Shown here: positions 32,646-41,295 of the stretch, piece by piece
Layout of the letters: each line of letters starts with the position of its first letter
How positions within the stretch are numbered: position 1 is the stretch's first letter
NCBI GenBank assembly: GCA_902489665.1
Contig: CABUAT010000010.1
Span: forward strand, 1 to 63,252
DNA length: 63,252 nt
From: an uncultured Collinsella sp.
GTDB taxonomy: Bacteria > Actinomycetota > Coriobacteriia > Coriobacteriales > Coriobacteriaceae
Direction: 5' to 3'
Made by a program: the position numbers and the translations under genes
Notes under the pieces: model-generated
What the model was told of the DNA's origin: nothing
The model's database searches: none
What the model saw: the letters and a program-made list of their open reading frames with translations, nothing else

Positions 32646-34131
32646 CTTGTTCGTTGCGTTCGCGCGCGGTGGCGCCGGCGGTAAAGCTTAATCCCTTGAC
32701 GAGCGCGTTCTTGCCGTACTTGCCTTTCACGGCCAGGACGGCGCGCGCCAGGTTGCGCTCGCGCTCATCGGCCTCGATATCGCTGAACAGATCGATGGTG
32801 GCAAATTCCTCGGGCATGAGGTTGCCAAATCCCAGGTTGATGCGCTTGACCGGTCGTTTGGGGTCGACCGTTTGTGCCCAAAGGTCATCGAAATACCCCA
32901 TGATCTTCTTAAACGAATTGGTACGCTCGGGCAGCTTTCGCGAGGCGTTAGAGTGCGCAAAGAGTGCGGCATAGCCACCGCGCGGTTTGCCGCCATGCTC
33001 TCCCACAAAGATGCCATCGATTGCCTGCGCTTCGCGCACCAGGCGACGCCGTTCGTCATCGCGCTGGACGGGCTTGGGCGCACGGGGCGCGAGCTCGGGG
33101 CCGGCGGTTGCGGTGGGTTCGATACTCGATGTGCTCGAGCGCAGGTGCCCGCATCCGTCCACATACTGCGCTGTACCGCTGGCGTCGAGGCGGCGTATGT
33201 CGGCGCGTTCGCTCGCGTAGCCCACAAAGAGCGAGATGCTGTCACAGACCACGTGCTTATCGACCAAGTCTAAAACGGCGTTGTCGACCATCTCGCGCAA
33301 GACGGTATAGGCCTGTTCGTAGGCATAACCCTTCGAGAGCACCTGTCCTGTGGTGGTCGAAGTTGCTTGCGGGCGATAGGCTTGGATATCGGCGATGGTT
33401 GTCGGCTCGCGCCCGAAGGCATGGTCGATGAGATATTCGGCATTGACGCCGAGCTCGTCGTAAAGCAGGTTTTTGTCGAGCGCCGCGACGCCCATCAGAT
33501 CGTAGACGCCGTATTTCTCGAGGCGGGCTGCCACGCCGGGACCGATGCCCCAGATATCGGTGATGGGACGATGGGGCCAGATCTCCTTGCGAAAGGTCTC
33601 GTCGTCGAGTATGCCGATGCGGCTGGGTACGTGCTTGGCGGTAATGTCGAGCGCTACCTTGGCCTGGAATAGGTTGGGGCCGATGCCGACCGTCGCCGTG
33701 ATGCCGGTGCGCGCGAGGACCTCGTCGCGCAGCGTGCAGGCGAACCCTTCAGCATCGGTGTGATAGAGGTCCAGATAGGGCGTCACGTCGATAAAGCACT
33801 CATCGATGGAGTAGACGTGCACGTCCTGGGGGCTGACGTATTCCAGATAGATACCGTAGATTTTCGCCGACACCTCCATGTAATGCTGCATGCGTGGTAC
33901 GGCCGTGATGTAGTCGATGCCATCGGGAATTTCGAACAGACGGCAGCGATTGTGTATCCCGAGGTCCTTCATGGCCTGCGTGATGGCAAGGCAGATGGTC
34001 GTGCGTCCGCGCGATTCGTCGGCAACGACCAGGTTGGTGGTGAGCGGATCGAGCCCACGGTCGACGCACTCGACGCTGGCATAAAACGTCTTGAGGTCGA
34101 TGCAGATATAGGTGTGCTGCTCGTGCGCCAT
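32626..34131 (-). CDS. Y-family DNA polymerase (UmuC/DinB type)
   Basis: The protein has 501 residues. The catalytic motifs are ICIDLKTFYASVE and YSIDECFIDV, with the HhH region DIWGIGPGVAARLEKYG and a little-finger domain following. It performs error-prone translesion synthesis. The UvrX-like length and the YolD partner suggest the Gram-positive UvrX/YqjW subgroup. A LexA-type box lies upstream, so it is probably SOS induced. Confidence 0.93.
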   Translation of the reverse strand: MAHEQHTYICIDLKTFYASVECVDRGLDPLTTNLVVADESRGRTTICLAITQAMKDLGIHNRCRLFEIPDGIDYITAVPRMQHYMEVSAKIYGIYLEYVSPQDVHVYSIDECFIDVTPYLDLYHTDAEGFACTLRDEVLARTGITATVGIGPNLFQAKVALDITAKHVPSRIGILDDETFRKEIWPHRPITDIWGIGPGVAARLEKYGVYDLMGVAALDKNLLYDELGVNAEYLIDHAFGREPTTIADIQAYRPQATSTTTGQVLSKGYAYEQAYTVLREMVDNAVLDLVDKHVVCDSISLFVGYASERADIRRLDASGTAQYVDGCGHLRSSTSSIEPTATAGPELAPRAPKPVQRDDERRRLVREAQAIDGIFVGEHGGKPRGGYAALFAHSNASRKLPERTNSFKKIMGYFDDLWAQTVDPKRPVKRINLGFGNLMPEEFATIDLFSDIEADERERNLARAVLAVKGKYGKNALVKGLSFTAGATARERNEQVGGHRA

Positions 34132-34159
34132 CCGAGCCTCCCATCAAACACATGTTCTT

Positions 34160-34177
34160 ATCGAATACCTGTTCGAT
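34160..34177 (-). promoter_or_regulatory. LexA (SOS) box of the polymerase operon
   Basis: CGAATACCTGTTCG (34162-34175) matches the Gram-positive SOS consensus CGAACATATGTTCG at 10 of 14 positions, with conserved outer halves, 29 bp upstream of the start codon. Confidence 0.65.
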
Positions 34178-34210
34178 AATACCCGCTCATCCGGACATCG
34201 TCAAAACCTG

Positions 34211-34239
34211 TCAAAAAGGGACTGGTTTGTTTTGGTAGG
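34211..34239 (+). repeat. Left inverted repeat flanking the Fe-ADH-like gene
   Basis: The reverse complement occurs at 34940-34968 with 25 of 29 matches; the core is AAAAAGGGACTGGTTTGTTT. Confidence 0.65.
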
Positions 34240-34367
34240 TATGGTCGTGCGGTTGGATCGGGTTTTAACGCAGCTCTAAAGAGTGCGAAACAGCTCGGAA
34301 AACCTCGCTTCGTAGCATGAGCCTAACGATTGATACCGCCTATACGCACGGAAGGGTTGTGGAAAAG

Positions 34368-34892
34368 ATGGTCAATTATGGGTTTGGTATGCCGACGCGC
34401 CTTGTTGCGGATGGAGACGTGGCTCGCTGGTGCGGACGATTGGTCGCTCACTACGGTGGCACCAAGGCGCTGGTTGTGCTGGGCGGTGACAAGCATACGC
34501 GCGATGAGCTTGTCTCGGCGGCACTTGGCTCGCTTGATCGAGCCCTACTCGAGCGTGTGCTTTTCCGCTGCGGCTCGTTTGAGGGCGACGGGGGAGACGA
34601 GCTGATCGACGAAGCCGTGGCCCTGGCGACCGACGAAGGCGTGGACTTTGTCCTGGCGATTGGCGATGCCGATACTGCTGGCTTTGCGCGCGAGCTCGCG
34701 CGTCGCATGGCGGCGCTCGATGCCGGCGAAGACGGCTTTGTGCCTTATGGATGCATTGTCTCGGAGGGCAAGGTGCCTGCTGTCGTGGGCACCGGCGAGG
34801 TTCCCGTTTTTGCCATTATCGCGCCCGAACTGCTGGAGGGCATCGGGTCTCCTCTGCGTGAGTTACTCGGTAGCGTCTGCGCCGCGGCCTAA
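34368..34892 (+). CDS. Truncated iron-containing alcohol dehydrogenase-like protein
   Basis: The protein has 174 residues. MVNYGFGMPTRLV and ALVVLGGD resemble the N-terminal Rossmann domain of Fe-ADH/butanol dehydrogenases, and EGVDFVLAIGDADT replaces the usual VDFILAVGGGS. The whole metal-binding C-terminal domain is absent, and the glycine-rich loop is altered, so dehydrogenase activity is unlikely. The frame is open from 34317, but the ATG at 34368 agrees with family starts. It lies between inverted repeats. Confidence 0.6.
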   Translation: MVNYGFGMPTRLVADGDVARWCGRLVAHYGGTKALVVLGGDKHTRDELVSAALGSLDRALLERVLFRCGSFEGDGGDELIDEAVALATDEGVDFVLAIGDADTAGFARELARRMAALDAGEDGFVPYGCIVSEGKVPAVVGTGEVPVFAIIAPELLEGIGSPLRELLGSVCAAA

Positions 34893-34899
34893 TATTTGC

Positions 34900-34968
34900 C
34901 ATAAAAGGACGGGTTATTTTTGGTTGGTAAAGCGTTTGACCTGCCAAAATAAGCCTGTCCCTTTTTGA
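34900..34968. repeat. Right inverted repeat and local hairpin after the Fe-ADH-like gene
   Basis: The right arm (34940-34968) is the inverted partner of 34211-34239. It also pairs with the degenerate 34902-34926 to form an imperfect hairpin that ends in a T run and could act as a terminator. Confidence 0.6.
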
Positions 34969-35091
34969 TCGGTTGCCGTTTGGGGGCCGATTGGCAACGC
35001 TCGCTGATTGTAGTCTTGACCTGCGCTAGAATAGTGGCATCTGAATGTCCGGGCGCATGGAGGCGTGCGCCCGTATGCTGAGGAGGACTCT

Positions 35092-36786
35092 ATGGCAACT
35101 GTTGCCGCACCTATCGATGCTACGTCGACTGCCGCTTGGAAGGCACTCGAGGCTCATCAGGAGAAGCTCGAGGCCGAGGGTATCGACCTCAAGGCCTGGT
35201 TCGCTGCCGATGCGGAGCGCGTGAACAAGCTGAGCTTTGACGCCGGTGACCTGCACTTCGACCTGTCCAAGAACCTGGTGACCGATGAGACCGTCAAGCT
35301 GCTGTGCGATCTTGCCCGCGAGGTGAAGCTCGAGGAGCGCCGCGACGCCATGTTCTCCGGCGAGCACATCAACACCACCGAGGACCGCGCCGTCCTGCAC
35401 ACCGCGCTTCGTCGCCCGGCAAGCGAGAAGGGCCAGCTCATTGTCGACGGCCAGGACGTCGTCGCCGACGTGCACGAGGTCCTCGACCGCATGTATGCCT
35501 TCGCCGAGCGCGTGCGCTCCGGTGAGTGGAAGGGCGTTACCGGCAAGAAGATCGAGCACCTGGTGTCCATCGGCATCGGCGGCTCCGATCTGGGCCCGGT
35601 CATGGCTTACGAGGCTCTGCGTCCCTATGCTGACGCCGGTATCGACTGCCGCTACATCTCCAACATCGACCCCAACGACCAGGCCGAGAAGCTTAAGGGT
35701 TTGGACCCCGAGACCACGCTCGTGATCATCGTCTCCAAGACCTTCACCACGCTCGAGACCCTCACCAACGCTCGCGAGGTCAAGACCTGGATGCTCGAGC
35801 AGCTCAAGGCTCAGGGCGCCATCGACGGCTCCGATGAGCAGAACGCCGAGGCCGTGGCAAAGCACTTCGTCGCCGTCTCCACCGCGCTCGAGAAGGTCGA
35901 GGCCTTCGGCATCGACCCCGCCAACGCCTTCGGTTTCTGGAACTGGGTCGGCGGCCGCTATTCTGTTGACTCCGCCGTGGGCCTGTCGCTGATCGTCGTG
36001 CTCGGCCCCGAGCGCTTCCAGCAGTTCCTCGAGGGCTTCCACGCCATCGACGAGTACTTCTGCAATACCCCGCTCGAGAACAACGCCGTCGCGCTGATGG
36101 GCCTGTTCAACGTCTGGTACGTCAACTTCTTCGGTTCCAAGAGCCATGCCGTGCTGCCGTACTGCCAGTACCTGCACCGTTTCCCGGCCTACCTGCAGCA
36201 GCTCACCATGGAGTCCAACGGCAAGCATGTCCGTTGGGACGGCAGCGCCGTGACCTCCGACACCGGTGAGATCTTCTGGGGCGAGCCCGGCACCAACGGC
36301 CAGCATGCCTTCTACCAGCTGCTGCACCAGGGCACCGTGGTGGTCCCGGCCGATTTCATCGCCTTTGCCAATACCGCCAACCCCGCAACCGACAGCGGTC
36401 AGGATGTCCACGAGCTGTTCCTGGGCAACTTCCTGGCCCAGACCAAGGCGCTCGCCTTTGGCAAGACGGCCGACGAAGTTCGTGCCGAGGGCACGCCCGA
36501 GCAGATCGTCCCGGCCCGTTGCTTTGAGGGTAACCGCCCGACGACCTCGATCTTTGGCGACACGCTGACCCCGTTCGCACTCGGTGAGCTCATCGCCCTG
36601 TACGAGCACATCACGTTTGTCGAGGGTACGGTCTGGGGCATCGACTCCTATGACCAGTGGGGTGTTGAGCTGGGCAAGCAGCTTGCCAAGCAGATCACCC
36701 CTGCCTTCCACGACGATGCCGCCAAGGCCGAGCAGGACGCTTCGACCCAGGCGCTCATCGAGTTCTATCGCGCGCATCGCAAGTAG
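35092..36786 (+). CDS. pgi: Glucose-6-phosphate isomerase
   Basis: The protein has 564 residues, long-form PGI. Signatures: VSIGIGGSDLGPVMAYEAL (phosphate binding), IIVSKTFTTLET, FGFWNWVGGRYSVDSAVGLS, the catalytic Glu/His region (QLLHQGTVVVP) and C-terminal GVELGKQLAKQI. It interconverts glucose-6-P and fructose-6-P. GAGGAGG precedes the ATG. Its last nine codons and terminator reappear at 40261-40351, marking a duplication. Confidence 0.97.
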   Translation: MATVAAPIDATSTAAWKALEAHQEKLEAEGIDLKAWFAADAERVNKLSFDAGDLHFDLSKNLVTDETVKLLCDLAREVKLEERRDAMFSGEHINTTEDRAVLHTALRRPASEKGQLIVDGQDVVADVHEVLDRMYAFAERVRSGEWKGVTGKKIEHLVSIGIGGSDLGPVMAYEALRPYADAGIDCRYISNIDPNDQAEKLKGLDPETTLVIIVSKTFTTLETLTNAREVKTWMLEQLKAQGAIDGSDEQNAEAVAKHFVAVSTALEKVEAFGIDPANAFGFWNWVGGRYSVDSAVGLSLIVVLGPERFQQFLEGFHAIDEYFCNTPLENNAVALMGLFNVWYVNFFGSKSHAVLPYCQYLHRFPAYLQQLTMESNGKHVRWDGSAVTSDTGEIFWGEPGTNGQHAFYQLLHQGTVVVPADFIAFANTANPATDSGQDVHELFLGNFLAQTKALAFGKTADEVRAEGTPEQIVPARCFEGNRPTTSIFGDTLTPFALGELIALYEHITFVEGTVWGIDSYDQWGVELGKQLAKQITPAFHDDAAKAEQDASTQALIEFYRAHRK

Positions 36787-36819
36787 TCGCTGCTGTTAAC
36801 GCATCGCGCCTTATAGTCA

Positions 36820-36853
36820 GGGGCCCGTATCCTATCGGATGCGGGCCCCTTTG
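36820..36853. terminator. Terminator after pgi
   Basis: GGGGCCCGTATCC pairs with GGATGCGGGCCCC. The same hairpin with a compensated sequence recurs at 40322-40351. Confidence 0.85.
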
Positions 36854-36927
36854 CTTTGCCGTGGTCCCGGGGCGCACGGCCTTTGTGGAGCATCGCCGGG
36901 GCGTCGCGCGCTGCGAGAACCCTGCGC

Positions 36928-38232
36928 CTAGATCTCAGCCTCCGCATGGCCTCGCTGCGCCTCGGGCAGCTCCCCGTAGAGCGGATGGTCTTCGAGCCTA
37001 AAGCGCTCGACCTGTTCGGGAGTGCGACCGCGTACAAAGAGCCACGAGCGATCAATCGGCGTCGCCATGAGCGTGCTGGGCAGCGCGTCGGCGCGGTCGG
37101 AAAACACCCGGGCACTCTCGGGATCCTGGAACGCCAGCATCAGATGCGTGTCGCAGTTGCCCATGATGGAGCGTGCGCGTGCCTCGCCATAGAGCGCATC
37201 GAGCTGGTTGGTCGACTGCAGCAGCAGCGTTGCCCAGATGTTGCGGCTTCGGATAATCGAGAGCACGTTGTCGATCTGGGGGATCTGCAGATTTGCGAAG
37301 TCATCGAGCATAAAGCGCGCGGGCACGGGCAGGCTGCCGTCGGGCTGCCCATCGGCCTCACGAATGAGGCCCATAAACGCCTGCGAAATAAAGAGGCCGG
37401 TCAGCGGATCGAGATTGCGGTCAATATCGCTCACGGTTACAAACAGGGTGCAGGGGGTGTGTCCCATGGAAGCGAAGTCCACCTGATGGCACTCACGATA
37501 GAGCTGCGCCGCACCGTCGAATCCCAGACACATGACCTTTTCGGCAAGGATGCCGACGATGCTCGCGTGCATGCGCTCGGCATTTTGCGTAATGGCGTAG
37601 CGCCGCCATAGCGAGAGGGCATAGCTTTGGGGGTCGGTCGTGATCAGATCGTCAAACAATCGGGCCGTGGCACCGTCCTGCAGGTGCTCGATCAGCTTGA
37701 TGACCGAGCTGATCGTCTGCTCGTCGGCGGGTGGCTGTTCGGTGACGTAGGCGATAAGACACGACAGCAGGTTTGCCGCCGCATGATCCCAAAAAGGCTG
37801 GTTGTTGTCCTCGATGGGGCAGATGACCTTTGCTACCGAGAGGATGTCCTGCTGGTTGGGCCTGCCGTCCGCCTTGCGGCGAATGTGCCTCAGGGGGTTG
37901 TAGCCGCAGCGTTCGATGCCGGGCGCAAGGGTCGGGACGGTGTTGAGGTCGGCGAAGTTGAGACATTGCACGCGGTAACCGTGGGCTGCCAGCACGGGTC
38001 CCACTTCGCGACAGAGCGTCCCTTTGGTGTCGAGCACGATATAGCTCGCATTCATCTGAAGCAGGTTGGGCTTAAGGACGTTTCGGGTCTTGCCGGCTCC
38101 CGAGGGGCCGATCACAAGTGCGTTGTTGTTGAGTCCCGTTTGGCGGGTGTCGCAGGAAAGCGTTCGATCCTTGGCGAGGATGGTGGACGATGCGGACTCA
38201 GATGCGGCGAGGCGGCTGGCGAGGTTAGACAT
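36928..38232 (-). CDS. TraG/VirD4-type P-loop ATPase, cassette copy 1
   Basis: The protein has 434 residues. Walker A is GPSGAGKT (42-49) and Walker B MLDDFAN (308-314), followed by SIIRSRNIWATLLLQSTNQL and NCDTHLMLAFQD, all typical of the conjugative coupling-protein family found in Gram-positive elements. The N-terminal membrane helices of such proteins are missing, so this one is soluble, and no relaxase or other conjugation gene is near. The ATG overlaps the end of clpP by eight bases and follows AAGGAGG. An LGF tripeptide at 236-238 is of the kind Clp unfoldases use to dock on ClpP, perhaps by chance. Confidence 0.85.
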   Translation of the reverse strand: MSNLASRLAASESASSTILAKDRTLSCDTRQTGLNNNALVIGPSGAGKTRNVLKPNLLQMNASYIVLDTKGTLCREVGPVLAAHGYRVQCLNFADLNTVPTLAPGIERCGYNPLRHIRRKADGRPNQQDILSVAKVICPIEDNNQPFWDHAAANLLSCLIAYVTEQPPADEQTISSVIKLIEHLQDGATARLFDDLITTDPQSYALSLWRRYAITQNAERMHASIVGILAEKVMCLGFDGAAQLYRECHQVDFASMGHTPCTLFVTVSDIDRNLDPLTGLFISQAFMGLIREADGQPDGSLPVPARFMLDDFANLQIPQIDNVLSIIRSRNIWATLLLQSTNQLDALYGEARARSIMGNCDTHLMLAFQDPESARVFSDRADALPSTLMATPIDRSWLFVRGRTPEQVERFRLEDHPLYGELPEAQRGHAEAEI

Positions 38233-38842
38233 GGGCGACCTCCTTGGTGGTCGAGAGGATTTCGTGGGCAAAGCCGAGCTCGACGGCGCGCTCGGCCGAA
38301 AGGTAGGTGTCTTTTGCAGTGAGGGACTGGATGCGCTTGGGCGTGAGGCCGCTGCGGTCCGAGAGGATTTGTGTGAGGGTCTTGCGGGTCTGCATGAGAC
38401 GCCGGCTGGTTTCCTGCAGCGCAAGTGCCGAGCCGCCTGCCCCCTGGGGGATCAGTGGGTCGTGAATCATGAGCTCTGCATGGGGCGCCATACGGCGATC
38501 GTCGCCGCCCATAAAGATCACGGCGCCCATGGACGCGGCGAATTCCAGGCAGACGGTGCGGATGGGGCACGATGCGAGGCGCATGGCGTCATAGATCGCA
38601 AGACCCGATCGCACGCTTCCGCCGGCGCTGGCGACAAATATGGTGATGGGGCGGCTGGGGTCGGTGGCATCGAGCAGGCGGATCTGCTGGCATAGGTCAT
38701 GGGCCATCGGGGTTTCGATGTTTCCCATGACGGAGAGCTCGCGACGGGCGAGCATCTCATCGTAAATGCTGGTGAGCGTGATAACTCGGGCGGATTCACG
38801 CATGGTGAGGGGGCTGATGATGGGGGAATGATTGGTGTCCAT
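38225..38842 (-). CDS. ClpP-type serine protease, cassette copy 1
   Basis: The protein has 205 residues and a complete ClpP catalytic set: Ser104 in FAASMGAV, His127 in MIHDPL, Asp178 in TAKDTYLS, and the oxyanion GGS. It ought to form a ring-shaped protease. No ClpX or ClpA is adjacent; the neighbour is the TraG/VirD4-type ATPase, whose start overlaps it. It is unlikely to be the housekeeping ClpP because it sits in a duplicated accessory cassette. AAGGAGTCCTC precedes the ATG. Confidence 0.9.
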   Translation of the reverse strand: MDTNHSPIISPLTMRESARVITLTSIYDEMLARRELSVMGNIETPMAHDLCQQIRLLDATDPSRPITIFVASAGGSVRSGLAIYDAMRLASCPIRTVCLEFAASMGAVIFMGGDDRRMAPHAELMIHDPLIPQGAGGSALALQETSRRLMQTRKTLTQILSDRSGLTPKRIQSLTAKDTYLSAERAVELGFAHEILSTTKEVAHV

Positions 38843-38905
38843 GAGGACTCCTTTCTGTTGGTTGTGTTGTGGAATAGGATTGTTGCCCGCGGAGGGGCTG
38901 GCGGG

Positions 38906-39796
38906 CTACAGGGTTCGTCCGAGCCTGAGATCGAGCTCGGTTGTGGGGCAGGCTGCCTGTTCGTGCGACTCGCAAGCGCCAAGGGCTCCAAAGCGATGGA
39001 GCGTTGCGGCGGGCGTGGTGTAGGCGAGCCGCAGCTGATGCTCGACAGGGGCACATCCGTCATTTTTGTAATGAGCCGCGTAGTACTGCGCGATGCTGGC
39101 GTTCATCTCGCTGCCATTGCGATGGCGCTCAAACTGGCGTCTGCAGGTCTCGATGATCTTTGCTACCGACTTGGGTGCCGTCGCGGGAACAAGGGCGAGA
39201 TAGCCCTCAAATAGCTCGTTGATGCTCAGGAGGCACAGCAGGTCGATCAGCGTCCTTATGGCTGCTCCCTCGGCAGGAAAGTGCGCGGTCATGCGGTTAT
39301 ATCGGTTGCGGTCGACGATGGCCGCATGGGGTCTTGGAGTTTTCTGCCCCGTGGTCCCGGGCTTTTGCCGCGCCTGTGTATTGAGCTCGACGTTGCAGCG
39401 CTTGAGGCCGTCCAACGGAAGGAACAGTGCGGTGCGCAGGGTGTTCCGCTTGCTTTCGAGTTCATGACGCTCGTCGGGTTCCCATTCGAGCTTGAGTTTC
39501 GTGTCGAGCGCCGTAAGCATATGGGCTAGGCAGCCTACGGTAAGAACGTACGAATCGTTGTCGCGTTTTGGGGCATAGGGGTCTGTCAGCTTACGAATGT
39601 CGGGGTCGCCCATGATCTTTGTGCAGCGCTTCAGCAGTTGAGGGTGGTCGGCCAAGATCGTCGCGAGCGGTAGCGACGCGTAGTTCTTGATGGTCGCGGC
39701 GGCAAAGGCGGCGTCATATTCGTTTGCATATGCACGCTCAATGCGGGCATCCAGAATGCTTTTCTTATCGCCGTCTTCAGCGTGGTGGTTTGTCAT
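38906..39796 (-). CDS. Unknown protein, first gene of cassette copy 1
   Basis: The protein has 296 residues, with no signal peptide or membrane segment. Shared with copy 2 are FAAATI, LTDPY, LAHM-TALDTKL, a central RYNR, RTLID and RQFER, and LAYT-P-ATL-RFGA. I recognise no family. It is probably mostly helical. The frame is open 52 codons further upstream through the repeats, but GGAGAAG before the ATG at 39796 sets the start. Being the first and most diverged gene of the cassette, it could supply specificity; that is inference. Confidence 0.75.
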   Translation of the reverse strand: MTNHHAEDGDKKSILDARIERAYANEYDAAFAAATIKNYASLPLATILADHPQLLKRCTKIMGDPDIRKLTDPYAPKRDNDSYVLTVGCLAHMLTALDTKLKLEWEPDERHELESKRNTLRTALFLPLDGLKRCNVELNTQARQKPGTTGQKTPRPHAAIVDRNRYNRMTAHFPAEGAAIRTLIDLLCLLSINELFEGYLALVPATAPKSVAKIIETCRRQFERHRNGSEMNASIAQYYAAHYKNDGCAPVEHQLRLAYTTPAATLHRFGALGACESHEQAACPTTELDLRLGRTL

Positions 39797-39812
39797 AGCT
39801 TCTCCAATCGGT

Positions 39813-39881
39813 TGATGTTCGTGCTGTTTGTTGATGTGTTGGTTGTCGTGAGTGATGTGCTTGCCGTGGGTGATGTGCTGA
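39813..39881 (-). repeat. Four iteron-like direct repeats upstream of cassette copy 1
   Basis: The unit TGATGTGCTTG or a close variant starts at 39813, 39832, 39853 and 39871, so the spacings are 19, 21 and 18 bp. The first lies 17 bp before the start codon of the unknown gene. The rest of the 39797-40239 gap holds no gene I can see. Confidence 0.75.
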
Positions 39882-40057
39882 CGTTGGGGTGCTATGCGGT
39901 TTTCAATGAGCCCGTGAGGCAGTTGCTGCAGGGGCGGGATGGAACGGCCCATGCAAGGCGGAAGGCATCGTGCTCAAAATCGAGACAGCAATGCCCTGGG
40001 TGCCTCACATGTGGCAGTTACCTCATTAAGTTGTCATTGCGTTTGGGGTTGTACTTT

Positions 40058-40107
40058 GCCGATCTTCCTTCTCTTACACGCTAAAACTCAAACTTCATAT
40101 GCTCGAT
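40058..40107 (-). promoter_or_regulatory. Conserved block upstream of cassette copy 1
   Basis: This block, including GATCTTCCTTCTCTTACA and ATATGCTCGA, recurs at 43087-43136 upstream of copy 2, while the DNA around it has diverged. It lies about 260 bp before the start codon, so it may hold the promoter. Clear -10/-35 boxes were not found. Confidence 0.45.
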
Positions 40108-40239
40108 CTACTTAAAACCGCAACGGCGGTCTTTTATCAACTTATATGTCGGAACGCGTCTTTGCAAGTACTTTTTTTGCGTTTGTTTCAAATGGGGTGG
40201 TTTTGTAACCGTCACGCGCCACGCTATGCGAACGTGCCC

Positions 40240-40290
40240 CGGCTCGGATAAGATGGTGCGATCGAGTTCTACCGCGCTCACCGCAAGTAG
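40240..40290 (+). pseudogene. Duplication scar: HAD-promoter remnant joined to the pgi 3' end
   Basis: Positions 40240-40260 repeat the region before the HAD gene (GGCTCGGATAAGATGGTGCG against about 43231-43251). They join at once to 40261-40290, which encodes IEFYRAHRK-stop, the exact pgi C-terminus. The three differences to pgi are all silent. Confidence 0.85.
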
Positions 40291-40321
40291 TCTTTGTTGC
40301 TGAGATAGGTCATGGCCGAAA

Positions 40322-40355
40322 GGGGCCCGTATCCGTTGGGATACGGGCCCCTTTT
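40322..40355. terminator. Duplicated pgi-type terminator
   Basis: GGGGCCCGTATCC pairs with GGATACGGGCCCC, followed by TTTT. It now also ends cassette copy 2. Confidence 0.85.
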
Positions 40356-40392
40356 CTGTTGTCGGTCGGATACGATGGGTCGCGTGACGTCG

Positions 40393-41295
40393 TCAGAGGT
40401 CGAATTCGACCTGGACGCTTTGGGCTTCGGGGAGCTCTGTGTAGAGCGGGTGGTCCTCGAGCCTAAAGCGCTCGACCTGCTGGGGAGCGCGGCCGCGGAC
40501 GAACAGCCAAGAGCGGTCGACGGGCGTTGCCATGAGCGTACTGGGCAGCACGTCGACGCCCTCGGAAAAGACGCGGGCGCTCTCGGGGTCCTGAAAGGCT
40601 AGTACGAGCTGCGTGTCGCAGTTGCCCATGATGCTCGCATGCATCTTTTCGGCCGTGATGGTGGGGGAGTAGCGCCGCCAGAGCGAGAGCGCATAGCTTG
40701 TGGAGTCGGTGGTCTGCAGGTCGTCGAAGAGGCGTGCCGTGGCGCGGTCTTGGAGATGTTCGCAAAGGTCGATCACCGATGAAAACGTCTGCTCCTCCAC
40801 GGGCAGCTGCTCACACACATAGGCGATCAGGCAGGAAAGCAGGTTGGCTGCTGCATGGTCCCAAAACGGCTGGGTTTGGTCCTCGACGGGACAGATGGCC
40901 TTGGCGACCGAGATGATGTCCTGTTGGTTGGGCTTGCCGTCTTTGGTGCGGCGGATGTGGTTGAGCGGGTTGTAGCCGCATTGCTCGACGTCCTTGGGCA
41001 TGGTGGCCGTATCGTCAAGATCGGCAAAGTTGAGGCGCTGCACACGATAGCCGTGCGCGGCAAGCACGGGTCCGACTTCGCGGCAAAGCGTCCCTTTGGT
41101 GTCGAGCACGATATAGCTCGCATTCATCTGCAGCAGGTTGGGCTTAAGAACGTTGCGGGTCTTGCCGGCGCCCGAAGGCCCGATTACGAGCATATTGTTG
41201 TTGAGGCCCGTTTGACGCGTATCACACGAGAGTGCGTGGGCTTGCGCAAGGATGGCAGGGGCGGGGGCGTGCAGTGCCGTGTTGAGGTTAGACAT
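40393..41295 (-). CDS. TraG/VirD4-type ATPase with internal deletion, cassette copy 2
   Basis: The protein has 300 residues. It is about 80% identical by eye to copy 1 over the shared parts. Walker A GPSGAGKT is intact. Between MHASI and MGNCDT 131 codons are missing, with the frame kept, and Walker B and the sensor region go with them. The junction has GATG microhomology. ATP hydrolysis is therefore doubtful; it could still bind nucleotide or join mixed oligomers. The start overlaps clpP copy 2 by eight bases as in copy 1. Confidence 0.85.
   Translation of the reverse strand: MSNLNTALHAPAPAILAQAHALSCDTRQTGLNNNMLVIGPSGAGKTRNVLKPNLLQMNASYIVLDTKGTLCREVGPVLAAHGYRVQRLNFADLDDTATMPKDVEQCGYNPLNHIRRTKDGKPNQQDIISVAKAICPVEDQTQPFWDHAAANLLSCLIAYVCEQLPVEEQTFSSVIDLCEHLQDRATARLFDDLQTTDSTSYALSLWRRYSPTITAEKMHASIMGNCDTQLVLAFQDPESARVFSEGVDVLPSTLMATPVDRSWLFVRGRAPQQVERFRLEDHPLYTELPEAQSVQVEFDL

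Noticed and set aside
39813..39881. A CRISPR array at the TGATGTGCTTG repeats
   Set aside because: Repeat units are only about 11 bp with spacers of 7-10 bp, and there are no cas genes.
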